Shown: positions 8,149 to 15,763, numbered from the stretch's first letter. The stretch: 64,000 nucleotides of DNA from Actinomycetes bacterium (GCA_023387755.1 JAEWHO010000095.1:1-64000), one strand, 5' to 3'. A program made the numbers and translations. Notes: generated by a model from the sequence alone, not told the origin.

Positions 8149-8712
8149 TTATGCTCCTTTCATCATGGATCGACGACGAAGGATGAGTGCGCCAGCCCCC
8201 ATCAGAGCGCCAGCAACTCCCATACCCAGCCCGTTGACGCCAGTTTTCGGCAGTTCCTCTACCGCTGGCTTCTTCACAGCCTTAGATGGTGCTGGCACCG
8301 GCCGTTTCGAGGGAACCGGTCGCTTAGACGGCACCGGGGACCTGGTAGGAACCGGCGCGGGCGCCGCAGTCTCTGTCGGCTGCGGTGCAGGCGGCCGTGG
8401 AGGAACCGGCGACGGTTTCGGTGCAGGCGGAGGCGTCGTCTCCGTCGGTTGTGGCTTCGGTGTTGGCACCGGAGGCAAGCCAGGAACCGGCGGCGTTGTC
8501 CCCGTCGGGGATGGTGTCGGTATCGGAGGCAGCCCCGGCACCGGCGTCGGCACCGGCCCCACCGGGTCCTCCGACTCAGCCGGAACCGGCTGGATCTCAC
8601 TCATCCCACGCCCCGAATCATCAGGCCGCAGATCCCCCAAAGACGTGGCTGCCGCGCCAGCTGCAGGGAACAGCAGCGCTACACTCACGCAGGAAATCGC
8701 GAGTTTTTTCAT
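8149..8712 (-). CDS. Proline-rich LPXTG wall-anchored protein
   Basis: A 187-residue protein starting MKKLAISC at 8712 with GGAGA just upstream; a GTG at 8727 inside the previous gene is less likely. Layout: signal peptide (1 to about 23), then about 110 residues dominated by Pro, Thr, Val and Lys (PVPGLPPIPTP-like units and a tandem RPVPSK), then the sorting signal ELPKTG, a hydrophobic helix and an RRRS tail. Class A or C sortase would attach it to peptidoglycan. It has no globular domain, so it looks like a stalk. It lies inside the transfer operon between the initiator-like gene and the pilin candidate, so it may be a mating-surface protein encoded by the element. Confidence 0.88.
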   Translation of the reverse strand: MKKLAISCVSVALLFPAAGAAATSLGDLRPDDSGRGMSEIQPVPAESEDPVGPVPTPVPGLPPIPTPSPTGTTPPVPGLPPVPTPKPQPTETTPPPAPKPSPVPPRPPAPQPTETAAPAPVPTRSPVPSKRPVPSKRPVPAPSKAVKKPAVEELPKTGVNGLGMGVAGALMGAGALILRRRSMMKGA

Positions 8713-8723
8713 CAGATCTCCAA

Positions 8724-9881
8724 TCACTCTCGAATGTGCCCACTGGTTGGGCGGTCTTGCCTACCCCCGGCCACGGGAGACTCGTCGACAGTCTGGCCGG
8801 GGGTAGGAAGTCTTGGATTACGCATCCGCTCGCTCGCAGCAGCGCATGCTTGCCGCGCAAGGACGCGCAGCTCATCATTCATTTGGACCTCACCCTGGCC
8901 GCTCAACGCGTTCGCGAGCAGCCATTGACGCTTCGGCGTCTCCCGGGAGGTCCCGTCTACGATCTGGCGCAGTTTCCTGTCGATCTCGCGCAGCGCTTCT
9001 CGCCGTGAGGGGGACGCTGCAGGAGGCGGCGATGCCGCCAGCTCTTTCACGCGATGAATGATCAGACCGGCAGGGTTTTGAACTTGCTCCAGAGGCGGCA
9101 GCGGATTCGCGCGCAGCATTGCACGCACCTGCCCAGGACCCCATCCAGCCTCACGCGCTACCGCCAGCTCGCGAGCCACGCGCGCTCGGGCTGGCGGCCC
9201 GAGCAAGCGTAGCCAGTCCTCCGGCAAAAATTCGTCCAACCACTCCACACCTGGTTGGTTGGTTATATCCGAACGTAGTGAGGATTTGGAATTATCTTTA
9301 GATAATTGTGCCGCGGCTGACCGTGGCACGGTCCACCGTGCCACGGTAGACCGCGGCACGGTGAGACAAGCCGCCTCACTTTTCTTTTCGCTTTCATGTC
9401 CCCTGCAGTCTGAGTTGTCCACAGGTAATGGAGATACCTCCACCGACTCTGCTTGTGGATAACTGTCCGTCTCGGAGTTATCCACAAGCGCGGCAAACTC
9501 ATCCGGGTGAGACGAACAGCCCACCACTTCACCCTCGAAAGCCCCGCGCGCGATACGGTCATGAATCTCCGCTAACGCTTCCTCGACCGTGATTGGTTCG
9601 TAACTCACCAGCGTCAGATCCTTCAGCTGGCCAGTATGGCGGGTACGGAACCGGAACCGCAGATGTCGGTCCTCTAGCTCCGCCAGGCCACGCCGCACCG
9701 CAGCCTCTCCAAGTCCGCGCCCCTTGAGCTGCCGGTAACCGGCCTTCGCGCCTGCAGGCAAGCCCAGGCACACGATCAGAAGCGCCAGTGCCGCATACGA
9801 CAGCTCGCGGTCATGCACCAGCTTGTTCGGTACCGCAACCGCGCCGCGACGCACGACGAAAAAGTCGGTATTGTGTGCCAT
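8724..9881 (-). CDS. Replication-initiator-like helix-turn-helix protein
   Basis: A 385-residue protein starting MAHNTDFFVVRRGAV with AGGA upstream; the longer reading to 9932 lacks support. The N-terminal 90 residues form a winged-helix type domain (LSYAALALLIVCLGLPAG, then GYRQLKGRGLGEAAVRRGLAELE) like initiators or DnaD/RepA_N-type proteins. The middle (about 125-215) is a low-complexity linker. The C-terminal part has a helical domain (WLRLLGPPARARVARELAVAREAG, residues continuing through a proline-rich spacer) reminiscent of plasmid and ICE replication proteins. The linker DNA carries the candidate origin described separately, an architecture known from RepA_N plasmids. I infer an initiator for a replicating stage of the element. 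A transcription regulator is the main alternative. Confidence 0.7.
   Translation of the reverse strand: MAHNTDFFVVRRGAVAVPNKLVHDRELSYAALALLIVCLGLPAGAKAGYRQLKGRGLGEAAVRRGLAELEDRHLRFRFRTRHTGQLKDLTLVSYEPITVEEALAEIHDRIARGAFEGEVVGCSSHPDEFAALVDNSETDSYPQAESVEVSPLPVDNSDCRGHESEKKSEAACLTVPRSTVARWTVPRSAAAQLSKDNSKSSLRSDITNQPGVEWLDEFLPEDWLRLLGPPARARVARELAVAREAGWGPGQVRAMLRANPLPPLEQVQNPAGLIIHRVKELAASPPPAASPSRREALREIDRKLRQIVDGTSRETPKRQWLLANALSGQGEVQMNDELRVLARQACAAASERMRNPRLPTPGQTVDESPVAGGRQDRPTSGHIRE
9290..9488. other. Candidate replication origin embedded in the initiator-like gene
   Basis: Inside the linker coding region three kinds of site are clustered. An AT-rich palindrome AATTATCT-TT-AGATAATT spans 9290-9307. 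Directly next to it are four copies of CCG(T/C)GGCAC: inverted at 9308-9316, direct at 9321-9332, inverted at 9335-9346, direct at 9351-9361; the middle two form a 13-bp perfect inverted repeat (9320-9332 and 9335-9347). DnaA boxes follow: TTGTCCACA at 9415-9423, and TTATCCACA in opposite directions at 9454-9462 and 9478-9486 within a 12-bp perfect inverted repeat (9452-9463, 9477-9488). An unwinding element plus iterons plus DnaA boxes is a classic origin layout. Function is inferred. Confidence 0.6.
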
Positions 9882-10009
9882 GTCAGATTCCTGCTTCCAA
9901 CACCGGCAGGCACTGGCAGGCTCTGCATACACGAGCCGGCCTGGGGGTCGATTCCACGGCCCTCAGGCCACCTCCCCGCGTTTGAGAATCCACCAGCGCC
10001 ACCATTGGT
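9882..10009. other. Gap of 128 bases upstream of the initiator-like gene
   Basis: The only sizeable gap within the minus-strand operon. A ribosome binding site AGGA precedes the ATG at 9881. I see no convincing terminator or promoter in it. Confidence 0.3.
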
Positions 10010-10747
10010 CTAGCTTCCTGTAGAAACGTTCGGTCGCGTGATCGCGCCAATTGCGTTTGACAGTTCAATCTGGTCGTTCGACAACGACGTAAGAATGTCT
10101 ATCGCCTCGGTCTGCGTGATCTCATCAAGCCGGGCACGCGTATCCGCCACCAGCTTCTCCAGCCGGGGCTTAATTCGCTTGACCGTCGCAACCTCGACCT
10201 CATGACCAGTCGGGTTACTATCCAGCAGCATCTTCGCGTTAGCCAGCGCGACGTCCGCGCGCTTCAACTCAGGCTCCAACTGTTCAGTGCGGAAACGTTT
10301 TGCCGAGCGAGCAATGTTCAGCTCGAGATTGTCCACGTCCTTTTGATACTCAGCGAGAACCTCTGCGAAGTCCGCATCAGCGGCCTTGACCTGGCTTGCC
10401 AACTCGCGCGCCTTATCTGCAGACACACCCTTGACGTCAACGCGCTCTAGGCGAGAGAGTTTCTCGTTCTTCTCAGCAACCCAGCCAAGAGCAGCACACT
10501 GCCCCTCCTGATTCGGCATATTCGTACCGCAGTCCTCATTCAGAGTCGCAGCCTTCTTCACCAGCTCATCCCACTGCCCCAGATGCTCCTCATACGAAGA
10601 AAACGCCGTCTCATAGTCCGCCCGCGCAGCCTTTGCCTCCCCCGCCCGAGAACGCAGAAAACCAAACACCACCACAGCCACAACCACCACAACAACACCA
10701 GCAACAATGCCGATCCGCTGCTTGGCAGATAAATCCCGAATAGCCAT
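10010..10747 (-). CDS. Membrane-anchored coiled-coil protein of the element
   Basis: A 245-residue protein starting MAIRDLSAKQ with AGGAG five bases upstream. A strong N-terminal membrane helix (about 12-31, very Val-rich) is followed by a long, charged, helical region with heptad-like spacing (about 36-230) and a single Cys pair (Cys73 and Cys84). It would stand in the membrane with a helical rod outside the cell. It lies between the excisionase-like gene and the initiator-like gene in the transfer operon. I do not recognise a named family; a structural or scaffolding role in the mating apparatus is possible. Confidence 0.8.
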   Translation of the reverse strand: MAIRDLSAKQRIGIVAGVVVVVVAVVVFGFLRSRAGEAKAARADYETAFSSYEEHLGQWDELVKKAATLNEDCGTNMPNQEGQCAALGWVAEKNEKLSRLERVDVKGVSADKARELASQVKAADADFAEVLAEYQKDVDNLELNIARSAKRFRTEQLEPELKRADVALANAKMLLDSNPTGHEVEVATVKRIKPRLEKLVADTRARLDEITQTEAIDILTSLSNDQIELSNAIGAITRPNVSTGS

Positions 10748-10755
10748 CACAACTC

Positions 10756-11007
10756 CTAAAGCAACTTGCCCTGTCCAGGGGGAACATCACCATCAACAGA
10801 CCCCGCAGAATCCGCATCCACACCGACCTCGTCGTCCTCCACCACATCCACCTCGACCGGCGTCAAAATCCGATCCACCACAGCCTGGCGAATCCGCCAC
10901 TGCCCAGAAGGCAACCGAATCGCCTCGATCTTTCCTGCGTGGCACCACCGAAGAACCGTTGCAGGTGTCACGGTGAGCTGCTTTGCGACCTCGGAGGGAG
11001 TCAACAT
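10756..11007 (-). CDS. Excisionase-like helix-turn-helix protein
   Basis: An 83-residue protein. Residues 1-47 are a MerR/Xis-type winged helix (MLTPSEVAKQLTVTPATVLR, then WCHAGKIEAIRLPSGQWRIR), the HTH_17 pattern of excisionases and small DNA-bending regulators. The rest is an acidic Asp/Glu/Val tail (about 48-80). It is the first gene of the transfer operon, transcribed away from the XRE repressor. It may be a recombination directionality factor or an activator of the transfer genes; no integrase gene is nearby to settle this. Confidence 0.8.
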   Translation of the reverse strand: MLTPSEVAKQLTVTPATVLRWCHAGKIEAIRLPSGQWRIRQAVVDRILTPVEVDVVEDDEVGVDADSAGSVDGDVPPGQGKLL

Positions 11008-11043
11008 ACTTACTTAACCAGCTTTCTAATTGCGCTTACTGCA

Positions 11044-11061
11044 ATCATGTAGCAAACAATA
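11044..11061 (-). promoter_or_regulatory. Operator and -10 box of the transfer operon promoter
   Basis: On the minus strand the -35 TTGCAT (plus 11079-11084) is followed after exactly 17 bases by the -10 TATTGT (11056-11061). The sequence TTTGCTACATGAT (plus 11044-11056) then runs across the expected start site. The same 13-mer overlaps the start of the facing repressor gene, so both are probable binding sites of the XRE protein. Confidence 0.7.
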
Positions 11062-11093
11062 TGCCCCTATCAGAGTTAATGCAAGGCAAATGC

Positions 11094-11134
11094 TTGCATA
11101 TACTTCAATCAGTTACTACTATTTGCTACATGAT
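11094..11134 (+). promoter_or_regulatory. Promoter and operator of the XRE repressor (leaderless)
   Basis: TTGCAT (11094-11099), a 17-base spacer and TACTAT (11117-11122) make a near-ideal promoter. The predicted start of transcription falls on or next to the A of the ATG at 11130, and there is no Shine-Dalgarno sequence, so the mRNA is probably leaderless. The operator 13-mer TTTGCTACATGAT (11122-11134) covers the start codon, a layout suited to self-repression. Between the two -35 boxes lies a TGCAAG/CTTGCA inverted repeat (11080-11098). Confidence 0.7.
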
Positions 11135-11462
11135 GCACGTTTACGAAGATCTCGAACTGACCGCGAACGACATTGTCGCTGAGCAGGTGTCAATTTGGCT
11201 TCGGCGCCGCCGTTTAGAGCAAGCGCAACTGGCTGATCTGATGGGGGTATCGTCTGCAACATTGTCAAGGAAAATCAACGGACACATCGGCTGGTCGGTC
11301 ACCGATCTTGTGAATGTAGCCAGCTGTCTCGACGTCCCGATCACAGCTCTGCTGCCGAACGACGCCGTAGAAATGACGAAGGCCTCACGATCACGTGATC
11401 GTGAGGCCTCAGCCGGGATAGTAGCGGGGACAGGATTTGAACCTGCGACCTCCGGGTTATGA
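11130..11462 (+). CDS. XRE-family repressor at the element end
   Basis: A 110-residue protein starting MMHVYEDLELT; the ATG at 11133 is equally possible. Residues 18-80 are a Cro/CI-type helix-turn-helix (EQAQLADLMGVSSATLSRKI) followed by a short dimer-like helix (VTDLVNVASCLDVPITALL). The frame then passes through a 30-bp palindrome and runs about 40 bases antisense into the tRNA-fMet gene, ending GTGFEPATSGL, a peptide typical of frames read across a tRNA. The last 25 or so residues are therefore created by the insertion site. It faces the transfer operon and likely represses it and itself. The upstream in-frame extension to 10983 is not coding. Confidence 0.8.
   Translation: MMHVYEDLELTANDIVAEQVSIWLRRRRLEQAQLADLMGVSSATLSRKINGHIGWSVTDLVNVASCLDVPITALLPNDAVEMTKASRSRDREASAGIVAGTGFEPATSGL
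11380..11409. terminator. 30-bp perfect palindrome next to tRNA-fMet
   Basis: A perfect 30-bp palindrome centred on CACGTG, with two GATC sites placed symmetrically, starts 13 bases from the 3' end of the tRNA gene. It can fold into a long hairpin in either strand and may end both the tRNA transcript and the repressor transcript. There is no U-run, as in many actinobacterial terminators. A recombination or protein-binding role near the attachment site is the alternative. Confidence 0.5.
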
Positions 11463-11495
11463 GCCCGGCGAGCTACCGAACTGCTCCACCCCGCG
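11422..11495 (-). tRNA. Initiator tRNA-fMet (CAT)
   Basis: 74 bases that fold as a cloverleaf on the minus strand. The anticodon loop reads CTCATAA. Initiator marks are present: position 1 (C) is mispaired with position 72 (T), and three G-C pairs close the anticodon stem (GGG/CCC). The T loop reads GGTTCAAATCC. CCA is not encoded. Its 3' end faces the mobile element, as expected if the element uses the tRNA end as its attachment site. Confidence 0.95.
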
Positions 11496-11568
11496 GCGTG
11501 TTCTCCACTCTAACGGGCTTAACCGTAGCTAGCAAATTAAGCGCTGGTGCGTCCGCTCACATAGGAGT

Positions 11569-11600
11569 CCGGCTGGGGGCAGCTCGCTGACCCCAGCCGG
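11569..11600 (-). terminator. Hairpin terminator after the UPF0182 gene
   Basis: Perfect arms CCGGCTGGGG (11569-11578) and CCCCAGCCGG (11591-11600) around a 12-base loop that can pair further (CAG/CTG), six bases past the stop of the UPF0182 gene. No U-run follows. Confidence 0.7.
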
Positions 11601-11605
11601 GGAGG

Positions 11606-14600
11606 TTACGGCGTCGCCGCTGGCGACGGCGTAGCTTCGGGCGCCGCGCCAGGGGTCGTGCCCGCGGCATCCTCAGTTTCCGCCGCGACCGCATCCTCCA
11701 GCGCCTTTTGCAGCCGGGCCTGGGCCTCACCGTAGGCCTTCCAATCGCCCGCCTTCATGGCCTCGTCGGCGGCCTTCATGGCATCGGAGGCTTCCTTGAG
11801 CGCAGCCTTCAAGGCGTCCCGGGCTGCGGGCGGGGGTGCGTCGTCGCCGGGAGTATCACCGCGATCGGAACCATCGACGCCAGCGTCACCCGCCTTCGCA
11901 CCCGAATCGCCACCGAAGACCTCATCGAGGGCCTCATCAAGTGTGGCCGCATAGCCGATCTCGTCACCGAAGGCGACCGCGACGCGGTGCAGCAGTGGGA
12001 ACTGGGTGCCCTTAGAGGACTGCACATAGACCGGCTGCACGTACAGCAACCCATCGCCCACCGGGAGGGTGAGCAAGTTGCCGCGGATCACCTGGGAGGC
12101 GTTTTGGGCCAGCAGGTTCAGCTCGTTAGAGATGCGCGGCGTGGAGTTGAACATATTCTGCACCTGGCCGGGGCCGGGCACCGTCAGGTCACGCGGCAGC
12201 TCCAAAATCCGCAGTTTCCCGTAGCCCTCGCGGACCTTGCCGTCCTCATTACCAGGCTCAGCATCCACCGCCAAGAACCCGGTGAGCACTTCCCGGTCCG
12301 TATTACCACCCGGGATGAACGAGGACGTCAGCGAGAAGGTAGCCTCATCTTGGCCCGGCATCTTCATCGTCAGGTAGTACGGCGGCTGCGGAACCGCGCC
12401 CTTTTCGCTGGTCGGGTCATTGGGGCTCTTCCAGAAGTCACCACGCGAGTAGAAGGACTTCGCATCGGTCACGTGGTAGCGCGTAAGCAGCTCCCGCTGC
12501 ACCTTGAACAGATCCTCCGGGTAACGCAGGTGACTCATAAGATCACCGGTAATCTCCGACTTCGGCGTCACCGTGTCGGGGAAGATCGCCATCCAGGCTT
12601 TCAGCACCGGATCCTGCTCATCCCACTGGTAGAGCGTCACCGAGCCGTCATAGGCGTTCACTACCGCCTTGACCGAATTGCGGATGTAGTTCAGCTGAGA
12701 GGACGGTGCGATAATCTCCTGCCCGGTGCTGAGCGAATCAGCGGTCGCCTGCTCCAGCTGAGCACGCGCCGAATACGGGTAGTTATTCGACGTCGTATAA
12801 CCATCTACGATCCACACCAGCTCCTTGGGCGTGGACTCATCACCGTCACGATCAACGACCGCCGGGTAGGCGCGGCCATCCAGGGTCAGATAGGGCGCTA
12901 CCTTAGCGACCCGATCACGAGGGTGGCGGTCATAGAGAATCTGGGAGTGCTCCGTGACGCGGTCGGAGAACAAAATATCCCACGAGCCGAACTTGATAGC
13001 GTAGAGAACCTGGTTGAACAGGTTACCCAAGCTCGGCCCGCCGTTACCCTGATAGTTCGTGTTCACCTGACCGTTGGGGGAAGCGTCGTCGGGGTAATCG
13101 AGTTCCCAATTGGTCCCCTCTGGCGCGCCCACAATGGAGTACGACGGCGATTTTTCCCCAAAATACACCCGCGGCTCATATTCGCCGAGCACACCGGTCG
13201 AAGGGATCCCCTGCTGCATGAACAGCGGGCGCCCATCCGTAGCAGTGGTGTTACCACGCGCTGCCACAACCCCGAATCCATGCGTGTAAACGGTGTGGTC
13301 ATTCACCCAGGTGCGGGCGGCTTCTTCCAAGCCGTCCTGGTGCAACTCACGCACCGCGATTACGGTATCCCGGCTCTCCCCGTCGATGGTGTACCGGTCC
13401 ACCGTCAGCTGCTGCGGGAAGTTGTAGTACTGCCGGTTTTGCTGCAGCTGCCGGAAGGTTGGGGAGACGACATTCGGATCCAGCAGGCGGATAGAGGCGG
13501 TGGATTCAGAATCCTCGCGCAGCTGGCCCGCCTCGGTTTCCGTCTTGGCCGTGTAGGTTTGGGTTTCTACATCCTCCAGCCCGTACGCCTGCAGCGTGGA
13601 CTCAATATTGTATTGGATGAACCGTTCCTCGGTTTCCGCCGCGTTCGGATCCACCTTGAACTTTTGGATCAGCATCGGGTAGGCCATGCCGAGCACCAGC
13701 GCCGAGACCACCATGAGGCCCACCCCGACCGCGGGTAGCTTCCATGAGCCGCGCACCGCCGTCAAAATAAACAGCACGACGACGACGAGCGCGATGCCCG
13801 CCAAAATCGCCTTGGCGGGGAGATTAGCGTGGATGTCGGTGTAACCGGCGCCAGCGAACTTGCCCTGCTGTCCCACCAGCAGGGAGTAGCGATCCAGCCA
13901 ATAGTTCACGGCAATAAACAGCACTACTAAGGCCCCGGCCAGGGAAGCGTGAATCCGGGAGGGTTTGTCGAAGTGGAGCTTCGGTGAGGTGCGCACACCT
14001 CCGTAGAGATAGGACACGGCCAGGCCGGCAATCGTCGAGCCAATCGCCACCATGAGTAGGAAGGAGACGAGGGTGCGCACAAACGGCAGGGTGAAGACGA
14101 AGAAGGAAATATCTTTGTGGAAGATCGGGTCTACCTGGCCGAAGTTCGAACCATTCCACCACAGCAGGATGGTCTGCCACTGGGAGGCCAGCGAGGTGCC
14201 GAAGAAAACCCCGGCCATGAGCGGGATAGCGATGAAGAGTACCTTGCGCATCGGGTCAATACTCTGCCGGTAGCGTTCCATCCCCGACTGCCGGTCCACG
14301 CCGGGGCGGGAGCGGTACGCCCAGGTCAGTGAGAATAAGAGGGCCGCAGCCGAGACGACGAAGCCGATCAAGAACATGACCGCGCGGGCGAACCAGCTGG
14401 TCCAAAAGACCGAGGAGAACTTGATCTGGTTGAACCAGAGCACCTCGGTGTAGAACTGGGCTGCCGCCCACAGGAACATGCCGATAAAGCCCAAAATAAT
14501 GAGCGTGATCAGCAGCGGGCTGCGACGCTTCGGGGCACCGAGTGGGCGCTCACCCTTGCCACCTCCGCCAGAGCCTCCCCGGCCCCGCCCGGCCCCGCCT

Positions 14601-15028
14601 TGGCCCGGCCCGCCCGGTTTGCGCTGCTGGGCATTGCCCAGACCGAAAGCTCCGAACAGGGCTCCCAGGCCCATCGGGTCATTCCCGCCGGGACGCTGGC
14701 CACCGGGTTGCTGGCCACCGGGGAAACGCTGCCCACGCGGCTGACCGCCTGGGCGCTGCCCGCCCGCAGGGCGGGCGTCGTCGTCGGAATTAAGCGGAAT
14801 GCCAAAGAAACTATTGAGGAAATTTGCACCCCCGTCGAAAGGGTTTCCGCTGCCAAAGGATTGCGGATTCTCGCCCGTGGGTTCCTCGGATCGAGCGTTA
14901 TTGCCCGCGCGCTCGGAGTTACCGCCACGATCAGAATCGCTGCCGGCCCCACGGTCGCCGTTAAATTCAGGCTCTTCGCCGGCGCGCTCGGAATCGTCAT
15001 CGGGACGCTGTGAAGAATACGAGGTCAC
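11606..15028 (-). CDS. UPF0182 family membrane protein
   Basis: About 1,140 residues from the GTG at 15026-15028, chosen for its GGAGAG ribosome binding site; a GTG at 15070 is possible. The N-terminal 170 residues are a disordered Gly/Pro/Arg/Asp-rich cytoplasmic region with GGQQPGGQRPGG-like repeats. Seven membrane segments follow (about residues 175-470), then a large soluble domain that would face outside, and an Ala/Asp/Lys-rich tail with heptad-like helices (about 1,065-1,140). This is the COG1615/UPF0182 architecture widespread in actinobacteria. Its biochemical role is not established. The gene is transcribed alone, divergent from the PPA1309-like gene. Confidence 0.93.
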   Translation of the reverse strand: MTSYSSQRPDDDSERAGEEPEFNGDRGAGSDSDRGGNSERAGNNARSEEPTGENPQSFGSGNPFDGGANFLNSFFGIPLNSDDDARPAGGQRPGGQPRGQRFPGGQQPGGQRPGGNDPMGLGALFGAFGLGNAQQRKPGGPGQGGAGRGRGGSGGGGKGERPLGAPKRRSPLLITLIILGFIGMFLWAAAQFYTEVLWFNQIKFSSVFWTSWFARAVMFLIGFVVSAAALLFSLTWAYRSRPGVDRQSGMERYRQSIDPMRKVLFIAIPLMAGVFFGTSLASQWQTILLWWNGSNFGQVDPIFHKDISFFVFTLPFVRTLVSFLLMVAIGSTIAGLAVSYLYGGVRTSPKLHFDKPSRIHASLAGALVVLFIAVNYWLDRYSLLVGQQGKFAGAGYTDIHANLPAKAILAGIALVVVVLFILTAVRGSWKLPAVGVGLMVVSALVLGMAYPMLIQKFKVDPNAAETEERFIQYNIESTLQAYGLEDVETQTYTAKTETEAGQLREDSESTASIRLLDPNVVSPTFRQLQQNRQYYNFPQQLTVDRYTIDGESRDTVIAVRELHQDGLEEAARTWVNDHTVYTHGFGVVAARGNTTATDGRPLFMQQGIPSTGVLGEYEPRVYFGEKSPSYSIVGAPEGTNWELDYPDDASPNGQVNTNYQGNGGPSLGNLFNQVLYAIKFGSWDILFSDRVTEHSQILYDRHPRDRVAKVAPYLTLDGRAYPAVVDRDGDESTPKELVWIVDGYTTSNNYPYSARAQLEQATADSLSTGQEIIAPSSQLNYIRNSVKAVVNAYDGSVTLYQWDEQDPVLKAWMAIFPDTVTPKSEITGDLMSHLRYPEDLFKVQRELLTRYHVTDAKSFYSRGDFWKSPNDPTSEKGAVPQPPYYLTMKMPGQDEATFSLTSSFIPGGNTDREVLTGFLAVDAEPGNEDGKVREGYGKLRILELPRDLTVPGPGQVQNMFNSTPRISNELNLLAQNASQVIRGNLLTLPVGDGLLYVQPVYVQSSKGTQFPLLHRVAVAFGDEIGYAATLDEALDEVFGGDSGAKAGDAGVDGSDRGDTPGDDAPPPAARDALKAALKEASDAMKAADEAMKAGDWKAYGEAQARLQKALEDAVAAETEDAAGTTPGAAPEATPSPAATP

Positions 15029-15123
15029 AATCTCTCCATCGTTGATGCCTGCCTCCACCCTAGCGGGCACTGGCCGTAGAAGACATTTTACGGATAAGCC
15101 GTAGAAAATGACACAATCGGACT

Positions 15124-15687
15124 ATGGATCAGCACACCGACGCCGCCTGCCCCACCCCGGCAGCGCGTACCCCCCGTCAATGGGCGCTCGCTCGCGCCGT
15201 CAGCGAAATCGATGACCACGTTGCCGCCGCTGGCTGGGACGGGCCCGCCTACGTCTTCGCGCTCATCCGCACCGCCGACGCACTGGCCGCCGATCCCACC
15301 TTCGCGGCCGAAGCCCCGGCGGACCTCAAAGAACAAGCCGAGGGCGATCCCGAGCATCTCACCGCCGTGGCGCAAGACGAACTGCCCGCCGCCGAGGATC
15401 TCGAAACCCTGCTGGCCCAGCTGGCGTGGCCGCCAACGGTTGCGGGGGTAGCCGTCAGTGTTGAGCGCGTGGTGCTGCCACCAGAAGCAGAGGCGGAGCT
15501 CGGTCCGCAGGCATCCGTAGAGGAATGCTTAGCCCATCCCGCCCGCGAGGACGTCCGCATGATCGTGGGGGTTCTACGTACCGAGGAGACCTGGTCGGTC
15601 ATCCGGATGCGCCATCAGGACGACGTCGTAGGCGCGGAAAACCTAGTGCCTGACCTCGCGCAGGCGCTCCTAGCCACCCTGAACTAG
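15124..15687 (+). CDS. PPA1309-like conserved actinobacterial protein
   Basis: A 187-residue soluble protein that is rich in Ala, Asp and Glu. Features seen are RQWALARAVSEIDDHVAAAG and WDGPAYVFALIRTADAL near the N-terminus, and the strand-rich core GVAVSVERVVLPP with a C-terminal DLAQALLATLN helix. These match the PPA1309 family found between UPF0182 and the PDZ-protease gene in many actinobacteria. Function unknown. A CACAAT box ends seven bases before the ATG and no Shine-Dalgarno is seen, so a leaderless start is possible. Confidence 0.85.
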   Translation: MDQHTDAACPTPAARTPRQWALARAVSEIDDHVAAAGWDGPAYVFALIRTADALAADPTFAAEAPADLKEQAEGDPEHLTAVAQDELPAAEDLETLLAQLAWPPTVAGVAVSVERVVLPPEAEAELGPQASVEECLAHPAREDVRMIVGVLRTEETWSVIRMRHQDDVVGAENLVPDLAQALLATLN

Positions 15688-15763
15688 CCGGTGCCTAACG
15701 GGGGTAGGCAGCTGCGTGGCGGCAGGGCCGAGGACCGGCGTTAGTTCGTGGCTGTAACTGCCG

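Noticed and set aside
8033..8806. Glycine-rich plus-strand frame
   Set aside because: It is the complement of the proline-rich LPXTG gene; proline codons read backwards give glycine.
10983..11129. N-terminal extension of the XRE frame
   Set aside because: It covers the divergent promoters and the start of the excisionase-like gene, and the peptide has no domain.
11708..13738. 676-residue open frame on the plus strand
   Set aside because: It is fully antisense to the UPF0182 gene, with His/Arg/Val-rich sequence and no recognisable domain; long shadow frames are common in GC-rich DNA.
15693..15711. TGCCTA/TAGGCA hairpin between the PPA1309-like and protease genes
   Set aside because: Six-base arms with a seven-base loop; too weak to call a terminator.
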